From Deltaproteobacteria bacterium (GTDB lineage Bacteria > Desulfobacterota > Desulfobacteria > Desulfobacterales > JAUVGT01), in assembly GCA_030593645.1 (NCBI GenBank), contig JAUVGT010000336.1:1-5532 (forward strand): a stretch of 5,532 nt of DNA, written 5' to 3'. Positions 1-5,262 of this stretch are shown piece by piece. The first letter of the stretch is position 1, and each line of letters starts with the position of its first letter. The notes beneath the pieces were generated by a model. The model was given only the letters and a program-made list of their open reading frames with translations, ran no database searches and was not told where the DNA came from. The position numbers were made by a program, and so were the translations under genes.

Positions 1-1
1 C

Positions 2-127
2 AACGATAAACAGAGGTATAGTACCAAACTCAACCGAGCGACTTTAAAGAAGCTATTAAAAACCGCTGAATTTTATAAAATAAAAAATGAGAGAAAAGGA
101 AACTCGTTTTATTCCGGATTAACGTGA
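2..127 (+). CDS. C-terminal fragment of an unrecognised protein (5' end outside window)
   Basis: The frame starting at base 2 is open for 41 codons to a TGA at 125-127, while the other two plus-strand frames hit stops early (TAA at 7-9 and again near base 43). The visible residues are rich in Lys, Leu, Asn and Tyr (for example LKKLLKTAEFYKIKNERKG), which resembles a helical, basic C-terminus rather than random translation. The next gene starts 26 bases after the stop on the same strand, so the two could be co-transcribed. I recognise no family. The region is AT-rich and short, so the open frame could be chance. Confidence is low to moderate. Confidence 0.4.
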   Translation, partial: NDKQRYSTKLNRATLKKLLKTAEFYKIKNERKGNSFYSGLT

Positions 128-153
128 AACGAGACCATCAAGAGTGATATGCC

Positions 154-543
154 ATGAACGTAATTTTATACGCAAACGGTGGAAATGAAATAGTGTGCAG
201 GCGGCTTCTGGAAGCCGTGGAATCAAAGGTTTCACCTGAACGTTTACAGACTTTTCAAACGATTGAGGAGCTTTACCAAAGGGTTCATCAATTACCCAGG
301 GAGATCGACGCGGCCGTGCTGCTCGCTCAAAACAATAAACAGCTTCTGGAGCTGCTTTCAATAAGAGATTTACTGGACGGTATTAATGTGATTCTTGTTC
401 TGCAGAATTGCGATAAGGTTTCTATTAATAAGAGCCATTTATTGATGCCGAGATTTATCGATTATGCTGACGGTCATAATGTGGCCGGTGTTTTAGAAAA
501 AATAATAGCCAGGAAGGATATGAAAGAGAAATGTCAGAATTAA
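154..543 (+). CDS. Receiver-like (pseudoreceiver) small protein, hypothetical
   Basis: This is a 129-residue soluble protein with no signal peptide or membrane segment. The predicted pattern alternates hydrophobic strands and amphipathic helices: strand MNVILYANG (1-9), helix 11-25, strand near 31-36, helix 37-46, strand IDAAVLLAQ (51-59), helix 60-75, strand INVILVLQN (77-85), a late FIDYA strand (101-105) and helix 108-119. This is the order and length of a CheY-like receiver. The acidic pair after strand 1 and the phosphoacceptor Asp after strand 3 are absent (Asn-Gly and Gln-Asn stand there), so ordinary phosphotransfer is unlikely. The start is ATG at 154, with a weak AAGAG at 140-144. 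It converges on the hybrid kinase operon. The fold is inferred from pattern only; the function is unknown, perhaps a protein-protein interaction module in signalling. Confidence 0.68.
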   Translation: MNVILYANGGNEIVCRRLLEAVESKVSPERLQTFQTIEELYQRVHQLPREIDAAVLLAQNNKQLLELLSIRDLLDGINVILVLQNCDKVSINKSHLLMPRFIDYADGHNVAGVLEKIIARKDMKEKCQN

Positions 544-594
544 AAAGTTCGCGAGTCCTTAGGGTTTGCGTAAAAATAAGTTTACATTTTATGC

Positions 595-630
595 ATTCCG
601 GCTTATCAGGCCGGCTCTCTCTTCCGGAAT
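595..630. terminator. Possible hairpin in the convergent gap
   Basis: The 145-base gap between the two convergent genes contains ATTCCGG at 595-601 and its exact reverse complement CCGGAAT at 624-630. A competing shorter stem, CCGGC at 598-602 with GCCGG at 610-614, lies inside it. On the plus strand a run of six T follows at 645-650, about 15 bases after the stem, which is too far for a classical intrinsic terminator. It may end or stabilise transcripts of the 129-residue gene. This is a weak call from symmetry and position alone. Confidence 0.3.
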
Positions 631-669
631 CTGTTTGAACATTGTTTTTTGCATTTGAGTTTCATTTTC

Positions 670-685
670 GCCGTAAGGATACGGC
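670..685. terminator. Short hairpin just after the kinase stop codon
   Basis: GCCGTA (670-675) and TACGGC (680-685) form a perfect 6-base stem with a 4-base loop. It lies 3 bases beyond the hybrid kinase stop codon, as read on the minus strand. No T-tract follows on the minus strand, so it is at best a partial or 3'-end-protecting hairpin, not a textbook terminator. Confidence 0.25.
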
Positions 686-688
686 CTG

Positions 689-3400
689 TTATATGCCCGT
701 CTTTTCGTTATCAAGCACCTCCCGAATCGCTTTCGCGAATTTGAGCGTCATGAATGGTTTCTCAATAAATTTTTTAATACCTGCATTTTTCACCAGTGTT
801 TCATCAATACTTTGGCTGTCACCGGTACATAATATAACAGGTACATCTTTGCGCAGGTTTAAAATTTCTTTTGCAAGTTTTTCTCCTGTCATATGGGGCA
901 TAGTCAAATCCGTAATTACAAGATCGAACTGATCAGGTTTGGATCGAAACAGTTCAAGAGCACTCACAGGATTCTGTTGGGCTTCAACTTGATACCCTAG
1001 ACGTTCAAGAATTTCACGGCCAACCTTCACTATCGATTTTTCATCGTCAATGAAAAGAATTTTTTCATTTCCGGTGAGCGGTTTTTCTTTTTCAGCAATG
1101 TTTGATTTAAGAGCAACTTTTTCTTCTACAACAGGGAAATAGATATTAAACCGGGTTCCTTTCCTGATACGGCTCTCCACTGAAATGGCGCCTTTATGAT
1201 TATTGATAATCCCGTGCACCACTGACAATCCGATTCCGGAGCCTTTTCCGATTTCCTTTGTAGAAAAATACGGATCGAATATTCGGTCAAGATTTTCATG
1301 GGGGATTCCTTCACCCGTATCCTTCACTGTTAGCCGGGCATAGAGGCCGGGTGGTAAACCAAGACCCAATGAATCTGAATCTTTTCCCAGTACGACATTG
1401 TTTAGCCCGATCTCCAGAACACCCCCGGTTTTCTCCATGGCATGAGAAGCATTCGCACACAAATTGAGCATGATCTGGTTGATTTGCGTGGCATCGGCGA
1501 GAATGGTATCATGAGTTGTTTGAAAAGTTTTTTGTATAATGACACTTGTGGGGAGAGACGATCGCAAAAAATTTAACGAATCTTTTATACTCGGAGTAAG
1601 CTTTAGCGGTTTACGCTCAAATGTTGTTTTTCGCGCAAAATTAAGAAGCTGCCGTAAAATATTTCTGCCCCGCAAGCCGGCTTTTCTTATTTCATCAATG
1701 TTGTCATAGACAGGCATTGAATCGGGGATATCATCTAATGCCAATTCGGTATTGCCAATAATAATCCCAAGGATATTATTGAAATCATGCGCGATTCCAC
1801 TTGCTAAAGTTCCGATGGCTTCCATTTTTTGTGCTTGCCGAAGTTGGGATTCGAGTTTTTCTTTTTCTTCATAAGCCTGCTTACGGTCGGTGATATCCTG
1901 AAAAGTACCGACGAGTTTAACCGTTTTTCCGTCCACGACTTGAGGGTAACAGATGGTATGGACCCACAATCGGTTTCCTTTGGCTGTAATTAATTGCATT
2001 TCCATATCATAGGGTTTTCCCTGATCAACCGCGCGTTTAATGGCTTGCTCTAATCTTGGACGTTCTTTGGAAGAGTAAAACCTGATCGCTTCATCAAGAG
2101 ACGGTAGCCGGTTTACGGGAACCTCGTGTATGTGAAACGTTTCCTCTGTCCAACGAACCTCAAGGGAGTCAGTATCGAGCTCCCATCCGCCCACCTTCGC
2201 CATTCGTCCCACGGATCTCAGGAACATCTCGCTTTTTGCCAGGGCCTTTTCAGCATGTTTCCGTTCGGTGATGTTATTGGAAACAGCCACTACCCCGCCG
2301 ATCTTACCACCTTCTACAAAAAAGGGTTCATAGTATACATCCATAACTTCCCCGGCTATTTCCACAACAGCCCTGATAGAATTACCGGCCATTGCTTTTT
2401 GGATATGTTCGGGTATTTCAGGGTTGCTATCTTTATAGAAGTCAAATGCCGAGATTCCTACGGATTGGCCGGGTTTTTGACCAAGTGCCTCCAGTCCTTT
2501 CCCCTCTGATAAAATGATCTCACCTTCGCGATTTACGGCTGAAAGTACAAGTGGGGCATGGTTTAAGATGGTTTGTAATTGCTGGGTGTTTTCATTCAGT
2601 TCTTTTTCCGTCTGCATTCGCGTTTTAATTTCTTTTTCCAATTTATCGCGTGATACAATACTGCTCTTTAACTTTTCCGTCATCATATCAAACGCTCTCG
2701 ACAGCTGACCGATTTCATCTTTCGCGGCTGTACCAATACAATGATCCAGGTTTCCGGTACTTACAATTTGAATGCCTTTTTCAAGTTCTGAGATTGGATT
2801 TGCAATACTCCGGTTGATCCAGAGCAGTATCCCGGAAATAAGCAGTGTAAACAATACGGTGAAGACAGCGACCGTCCAGCCGTATTTTTGTTTGATATTT
2901 TGCAGGTTGGTTTCAGTTAACTGCTGCAGCATAAAGATCGGTGTAATGGTTTGCTGTAACTTCATTATTAATTCACCGGTTAATCTATCTTCCAATTCCA
3001 AAGAGCGGTTATCATTTTGCCCGCCGGTTCCGGTTTGTTTTTCTGTACTTGCAGCCAGCCTGTTAAAAGCAGTATGGCAACGCTCAAGGTTCTTAAATAT
3101 ATCACTCAAGAGGATTTGTTCCATGGGATCTTTAAATTCGCTTGTCGACTGTTCCAGTAGTTTTGATAAAGAAGCGTATTTTAATTCATGCTGAACCAAC
3201 GGGCGCTTGCCGGGATGTGCCAGGAACTCATGCGTCACGATATCCAGTTCGGAAATGTTTTTGACTATGTTGGCAATGATTCCCTCGGCCCGGATATTAC
3301 TGTTTAATTTCGTGATTACTATATAAAAACATGAGCCCATAAATATAATAAAGACGGAACATAAAATGATACAAAACTTTAATCTGGTTTTAATTTTCAC
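689..3400 (-). CDS. Membrane-bound PAS hybrid sensor histidine kinase with C-terminal receiver
   Basis: This 903-residue inner-membrane kinase senses a signal, autophosphorylates on histidine and passes phosphate to its own receiver. Domains in order: TM1 about 8-30; a mainly helical periplasmic region about 31-173; TM2 about 174-195; HAMP about 196-249; coiled coil to about 270; PAS about 272-385; a second PAS about 388-508; HisKA with the H-box GIAHDFNN (His538); and HATPase with N-box Asn646/Asn650, G1 DTGEGI (694-699), F-box FDPYFSTK and G2 GKGSGIGLS (718-726). A receiver spans about 778-900 with acidic pair Asp785/Asp786, phosphoacceptor Asp831, Thr859 and Lys881. All catalytic residues are intact. 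The start is GTG, with AGGAAG 5 bases upstream overlapping the preceding stop codon. It lies 9 bases after the binding-protein gene, so the two are co-expressed. There is no DNA-binding output domain, and the downstream partner is not in the window. Confidence 0.95.
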   Translation of the reverse strand: MKIKTRLKFCIILCSVFIIFMGSCFYIVITKLNSNIRAEGIIANIVKNISELDIVTHEFLAHPGKRPLVQHELKYASLSKLLEQSTSEFKDPMEQILLSDIFKNLERCHTAFNRLAASTEKQTGTGGQNDNRSLELEDRLTGELIMKLQQTITPIFMLQQLTETNLQNIKQKYGWTVAVFTVLFTLLISGILLWINRSIANPISELEKGIQIVSTGNLDHCIGTAAKDEIGQLSRAFDMMTEKLKSSIVSRDKLEKEIKTRMQTEKELNENTQQLQTILNHAPLVLSAVNREGEIILSEGKGLEALGQKPGQSVGISAFDFYKDSNPEIPEHIQKAMAGNSIRAVVEIAGEVMDVYYEPFFVEGGKIGGVVAVSNNITERKHAEKALAKSEMFLRSVGRMAKVGGWELDTDSLEVRWTEETFHIHEVPVNRLPSLDEAIRFYSSKERPRLEQAIKRAVDQGKPYDMEMQLITAKGNRLWVHTICYPQVVDGKTVKLVGTFQDITDRKQAYEEKEKLESQLRQAQKMEAIGTLASGIAHDFNNILGIIIGNTELALDDIPDSMPVYDNIDEIRKAGLRGRNILRQLLNFARKTTFERKPLKLTPSIKDSLNFLRSSLPTSVIIQKTFQTTHDTILADATQINQIMLNLCANASHAMEKTGGVLEIGLNNVVLGKDSDSLGLGLPPGLYARLTVKDTGEGIPHENLDRIFDPYFSTKEIGKGSGIGLSVVHGIINNHKGAISVESRIRKGTRFNIYFPVVEEKVALKSNIAEKEKPLTGNEKILFIDDEKSIVKVGREILERLGYQVEAQQNPVSALELFRSKPDQFDLVITDLTMPHMTGEKLAKEILNLRKDVPVILCTGDSQSIDETLVKNAGIKKFIEKPFMTLKFAKAIREVLDNEKTGI

Positions 3401-3405
3401 AGCGA

Positions 3406-3411
3406 CTTCCT
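3406..3411 (-). promoter_or_regulatory. Ribosome-binding site supporting a GTG start for the hybrid kinase
   Basis: Read on the minus strand, AGGAAG lies 5 bases before the GTG at 3398-3400 and overlaps the TAG stop of the upstream binding-protein gene (3410-3412). This supports the GTG start and implies translation coupled to the upstream gene. No in-frame ATG occurs before TM1; the first internal Met (residue 21) would cut into that membrane segment. Confidence 0.7.
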
Positions 3412-4456
3412 AATGAATGATGGTGACAGATCCGGGTTTTATTTTCTTAAGGGCATCCAGATAAATAATATCAAGATAATTGGGAACGGTCTTCCCGTTT
3501 GCCAGCTTGTTTCTTAATATCCACCGGGCGATTTCCTCCCAACTTAGAAGCAATGACTGATCTAAAATGATTTTAAAGCCAAAGTCGGGCCAGGCCGTGC
3601 TCACAACGCTTTTATCAAACTGGAATATTTTCGCTATTATTTCATGTGATTCATCTTCGTTGGTTTTGATGAAAACAACAGCCTTATCGAGTGCCCTGAG
3701 CAGTTTTTCAAGAATTTCAGGATGCTCCCCTGCGAAGTTTTTCATGGCCACCAGATTAAAAGTAGTCCGGTAGATTTCCGAATCCGGGAATTGCATGGCG
3801 TTCCCCTGCAATAATCGTATCGTCTCCTGGGAGTATGGCTGCCAGGCGGAAATCGCGTCTACCTCGTTATTATGCAGGGCGTTTGGAAGATCAGGTGTTT
3901 CATAATCAACAATGTCCACATCGGAAGCTGACAAACCATGATTGATCAGAAATACACCCAGGTAAAAATGGCTTGAAGTGCCCCTGTTTATTCCCACTTT
4001 TTTACCTTTTAAATCGGTACCGGTCTCAATTCCCCTGCCATTGTGCGCGATTATTCCAACAAAATGATATGATTGCGTAAAGGTAGCAAAGACAAAAAAA
4101 TCCTGCCGCTTAAAACCGTTAAACACGATCGGTATATCCGCTACTGTGGATAGATCGACGTCTCCGGCGAACATCCCTTTCATGGCAAGCTTGCCGCTGG
4201 TATATTCAATGATGGTCACATCAAGACCCTCTTTAGCAAAATAGCCTTGCGTATCGGCGATATATATCGGAATTGACAAAAATGATTTTGAAATTCCAAG
4301 CGTTACTTTTTCCCTTTTCTTTGGATTTTCACCGGATCCGCAGCTGACTGTAAAATGCGCCCCGACTGCCAGGGACAATATAATAAGAACGGCTGTCATC
4401 CAGCCGGAAAATTTGTTTTTTAATACGATCTTTTTTTTTCGAATGCCTGTAAACAT
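3410..4456 (-). CDS. NMT1/SsuA-like periplasmic substrate-binding protein
   Basis: This 348-residue exported protein resembles ABC-transporter binding proteins of the NMT1/THI5, SsuA and TauA type. It has a basic n-region (RKKKIVLKNK, 6-15) and a hydrophobic segment about 19-35 that ends near Cys39 (TVSC). The residue three before the Cys is Thr rather than Leu, so lipidation is plausible but not certain. The mature part opens with a first strand (VTLGISKS), then YIADTQGYFAKEGLDVTIIEY, a very typical start for this family, then GDVDLSTVADIP (98-109), LKGKKVGINRGTSSHFYL (149-166), and an AISAWQPYS motif (201-209) seen in sulfonate- and nitrate-type binders. Length is normal for the family. The ligand cannot be read from sequence. 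No permease or ATPase is next to it; instead a hybrid kinase follows at 9 bases, so the likely job is to present a ligand to the kinase. The start is ATG with AAAAGGG 8 bases upstream. Confidence 0.9.
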   Translation of the reverse strand: MFTGIRKKKIVLKNKFSGWMTAVLIILSLAVGAHFTVSCGSGENPKKREKVTLGISKSFLSIPIYIADTQGYFAKEGLDVTIIEYTSGKLAMKGMFAGDVDLSTVADIPIVFNGFKRQDFFVFATFTQSYHFVGIIAHNGRGIETGTDLKGKKVGINRGTSSHFYLGVFLINHGLSASDVDIVDYETPDLPNALHNNEVDAISAWQPYSQETIRLLQGNAMQFPDSEIYRTTFNLVAMKNFAGEHPEILEKLLRALDKAVVFIKTNEDESHEIIAKIFQFDKSVVSTAWPDFGFKIILDQSLLLSWEEIARWILRNKLANGKTVPNYLDIIYLDALKKIKPGSVTIIH

Positions 4457-4464
4457 TCTTATTG

Positions 4465-4471
4465 CCCTTTT
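4465..4471 (-). promoter_or_regulatory. Ribosome-binding site of the substrate-binding protein gene
   Basis: On the minus strand, AAAAGGG lies 8 bases before the ATG at 4454-4456. This fixes the start so that the basic n-region and the hydrophobic export segment are both included. Confidence 0.65.
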
Positions 4472-4484
4472 AGAGAATTCTGTA

Positions 4485-4553
4485 ATTTCGAATACGTCTG
4501 GACTCCGGTCTCCACCGGAGTGACGGGTAAACGAACTTTTTACGAAATCGTCA
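4485..4553. repeat. REP-like nested palindromic element
   Basis: The core is a perfect 8-base stem ACTCCGGT (4502-4509) and ACCGGAGT (4514-4521) with loop CTCC. CGTC (4495-4498) can pair with GACG (4522-4525) just outside it. ATTTCG (4485-4490) and CGAAAT (4543-4548) give an outer arm pair, and TGACG (4521-4525) also matches CGTCA (4549-4553). GC-rich hairpins of this design, next to a TGACG motif and an A/T-rich flank, resemble dispersed intergenic repeats of deltaproteobacterial genomes. That likeness is from memory and only a genome-wide search can show dispersal. Confidence 0.5.
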
Positions 4554-4593
4554 TCTTTTGGGTGTCAATTTATCCTGAGAATTCTGATCCGTT

Positions 4594-4610
4594 AGAAAAG
4601 CGGCTTTTCT
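4594..4610. other. Perfect 7-base hairpin in the leader of the binding-protein operon
   Basis: AGAAAAG (4594-4600) and CTTTTCT (4604-4610) pair exactly around a 3-base loop CGG. It falls between the candidate minus-strand promoter (near 4716-4745) and the binding-protein start, so it would be in the 5' leader of that transcript. No T-run follows on either strand, which argues against an intrinsic terminator. Confidence 0.35.
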
Positions 4611-4660
4611 TCGATCACTATCAACCGGGTTAAACTGCGATTTCACCATAGGTCTTTTTG

Positions 4661-4698
4661 CAAGATACTTAAAAGGAGACAAGATACTTAAAAGGAGA
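4661..4698. repeat. Perfect tandem direct repeat, 2 x 19 bases
   Basis: Two identical, directly abutting 19-base copies lie at 4661-4679 and 4680-4698 (CAAGATACTTAAAAGGAGA). The 19-base period is a little under two DNA helix turns, so two bound proteins would lie on nearly the same face. It is placed directly downstream of the candidate minus-strand promoter start point. It may be an operator pair or a slippage duplication. The plus-strand copies contain AAAGGAGA, which looks like a ribosome-binding site, but no start codon follows at usable distance. Confidence 0.85.
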
Positions 4699-4702
4699 GT
4701 AC

Positions 4703-4739
4703 GTTATCAGTAAATATTATACTCTAATATAATGATAAC
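4703..4739. promoter_or_regulatory. Imperfect inverted repeat, candidate operator
   Basis: GTTATCA (4703-4709) and TGATAAC (4733-4739) are exact reverse complements, as are the inner ATATTA (4714-4719) and TAATAT (4725-4730). The unpaired bases between arms are 4 on one side and 2 on the other, with a 5-base centre TACTC. It covers the -35 and -10 hexamers of the candidate plus-strand promoter and the -10 of the opposing one, where a repressor or dual regulator would sit. AT-richness makes some symmetry expected by chance. Confidence 0.45.
4704..4733 (+). promoter_or_regulatory. Candidate sigma-70-type promoter, plus strand
   Basis: TTATCA (4704-4709, 4 of 6 matches to the -35 consensus) and a perfect TATAAT (4728-4733) are separated by 18 bases. 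Transcription would start near 4740 and run rightward against hgcB. It would encode at most a 32-residue frame (ATG at 4775-4777, GAGGA at 4761-4765). Perfect TATAAT boxes also arise by chance in AT-rich spacers. Confidence 0.35.
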
Positions 4740-4745
4740 TGTCTA
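4716..4745 (-). promoter_or_regulatory. Candidate sigma-70-type promoter for the binding-protein/kinase operon
   Basis: Read on the minus strand, TAGACA (4745-4740, 5 of 6 matches to the -35 consensus) is followed after 18 bases by a perfect TATAAT (4721-4716). Transcription would begin near 4709 and give a leader of about 250 bases, containing the 19-base tandem repeats and the hairpins, before the binding-protein start at 4456. This would let the sensor operon be expressed independently of hgcAB. Confidence 0.45.
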
Positions 4746-4939
4746 TATAAAACTAATACTGAGGAATGGTTTTTATGATTAACCTGCACATTCTCCGTTT
4801 AAGACGGAATCTTCGACAATCAGGTGTTGGGGCGTCCATTAAAGGCCGAATCAAATCCATCCTTTTCTTATGAAATTGGGCTTGAGAGGAGGTTTTTAAA
4901 TCACTTTCGGATAAAGTTTTACAATTGCATGCATCCGGT

Positions 4940-5230
4940 TTAACAACATTCAATATCACCGCAGGCGGCAGCGTCCTTCCCTTTGACCCATGTCTTAATT
5001 ATATAACTCGCGCATCCCACACCGGGATTCACGGTGATCGCGCTTTCCGGACAGTTTAACGCGCATGCGCCGCATTCCATGCAGCCGTCGAAATCGTCTA
5101 TTTCTACCTTTTTGCTTTCTCTGATAAATACACCGTGCGGGCATACCTGCATGCAGGTTCCGCAGCCTGTACACAGGTCGGGATCAAATTTCAAGGTGGA
5201 TACACCCGGAAGATATCTAAAAATTTTCAT
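4940..5230 (-). CDS. hgcB: HgcB, ferredoxin-like mercury methylation protein
   Basis: This 96-residue protein carries two [4Fe-4S] motifs, Cys20/23/26/30 (CTGCGTCMQVC) and Cys50/53/56/60. The second contains CMECGACALNC, the signature that separates HgcB from ordinary ferredoxins. Cys73 in the PGVGCASYII stretch and the C-terminal pair Cys95-Cys96 match the cysteines reported as important for methylation in Desulfovibrio ND132. Known role: it supplies low-potential electrons to return the HgcA corrinoid to Co(I), and it may bind and hand over Hg(II) through the C-terminal thiols. Length is typical. The start is ATG with GAGGA 7 bases upstream (5238-5242), and the N-terminus MKIFRYLPGV is HgcB-like. 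It lies 32 bases after hgcA and is surely co-transcribed. An additional Cys90 sits near the terminal pair. Confidence 0.97.
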   Translation of the reverse strand: MKIFRYLPGVSTLKFDPDLCTGCGTCMQVCPHGVFIRESKKVEIDDFDGCMECGACALNCPESAITVNPGVGCASYIIKTWVKGKDAAACGDIECC

Positions 5231-5237
5231 AATTGCT

Positions 5238-5242
5238 TCCTC
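5238..5242 (-). promoter_or_regulatory. Ribosome-binding site of hgcB
   Basis: GAGGA on the minus strand lies 7 bases before the ATG at 5228-5230, in the 32-base hgcA-hgcB spacer. It supports the chosen start and independent initiation of hgcB on the shared transcript. Confidence 0.75.
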
Positions 5243-5262
5243 AGTTTTTCACTTATCACTTT

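Larger units (their letters stand above)
4457..4939. other. Intergenic region of about 480 bases with regulatory and repeat structure
   Basis: I see no convincing gene here. A weak minus-strand frame starting at GTG 4957-4959 and ending at 4753 overlaps the end of hgcB, has no good ribosome-binding site and gives a composition unlike a known protein. A plus-strand frame at 4775-4873 encodes only 32 residues. The region carries the ribosome-binding site of the binding-protein gene, a nested palindrome (4485-4553), a perfect hairpin AGAAAAG-cgg-CTTTTCT (4594-4610), a tandem 19-base repeat (4661-4698) and candidate promoters (4704-4745). No clear T-tract terminator follows hgcB. Confidence 0.6.

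Noticed and set aside
103..133. Stem CTCGTTT (103-109) with AAACGAG (127-133) before the pseudoreceiver start
   Set aside because: The 17-base loop and absence of a T-tract make a terminator unlikely; in AT-rich sequence a 7-base match can be chance.
119..361. Minus-strand 80-codon open frame
   Set aside because: It is antisense to the 129-residue gene, which has the more protein-like strand/helix pattern.
642..932. Plus-strand 96-codon open frame
   Set aside because: Most of it is antisense to the kinase receiver domain, which has all its conserved residues in the other strand's frame.
2126..2509. Plus-strand 127-codon open frame
   Set aside because: It is antisense to the two PAS domains of the kinase, with no ribosome-binding site or protein family pattern.
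2772..3194. Plus-strand 140-codon open frame
   Set aside because: It lies fully antisense to the kinase sensor and linker region, whose minus-strand frame encodes intact, recognisable domains. It is rich in Ser, Cys and Phe, as reverse-strand shadows usually are.
4661..4698. CRISPR array
   Set aside because: Only two abutting copies with no spacer between them, and no cas genes.
4671..4710. Ribosome-binding-site-like AAAGGAGA copies as the start of a plus-strand gene
   Set aside because: No ATG, GTG or TTG lies at usable distance with an open frame, and the copies belong to a tandem repeat upstream of the promoter-like boxes.
4753..4959. Minus-strand 68-codon frame overlapping the end of hgcB
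   Set aside because: It begins at GTG inside hgcB with no ribosome-binding site, overlaps hgcB by 20 bases and has no recognisable protein pattern. An internal ATG with AAAAGG directly abutting it has no usable spacing.
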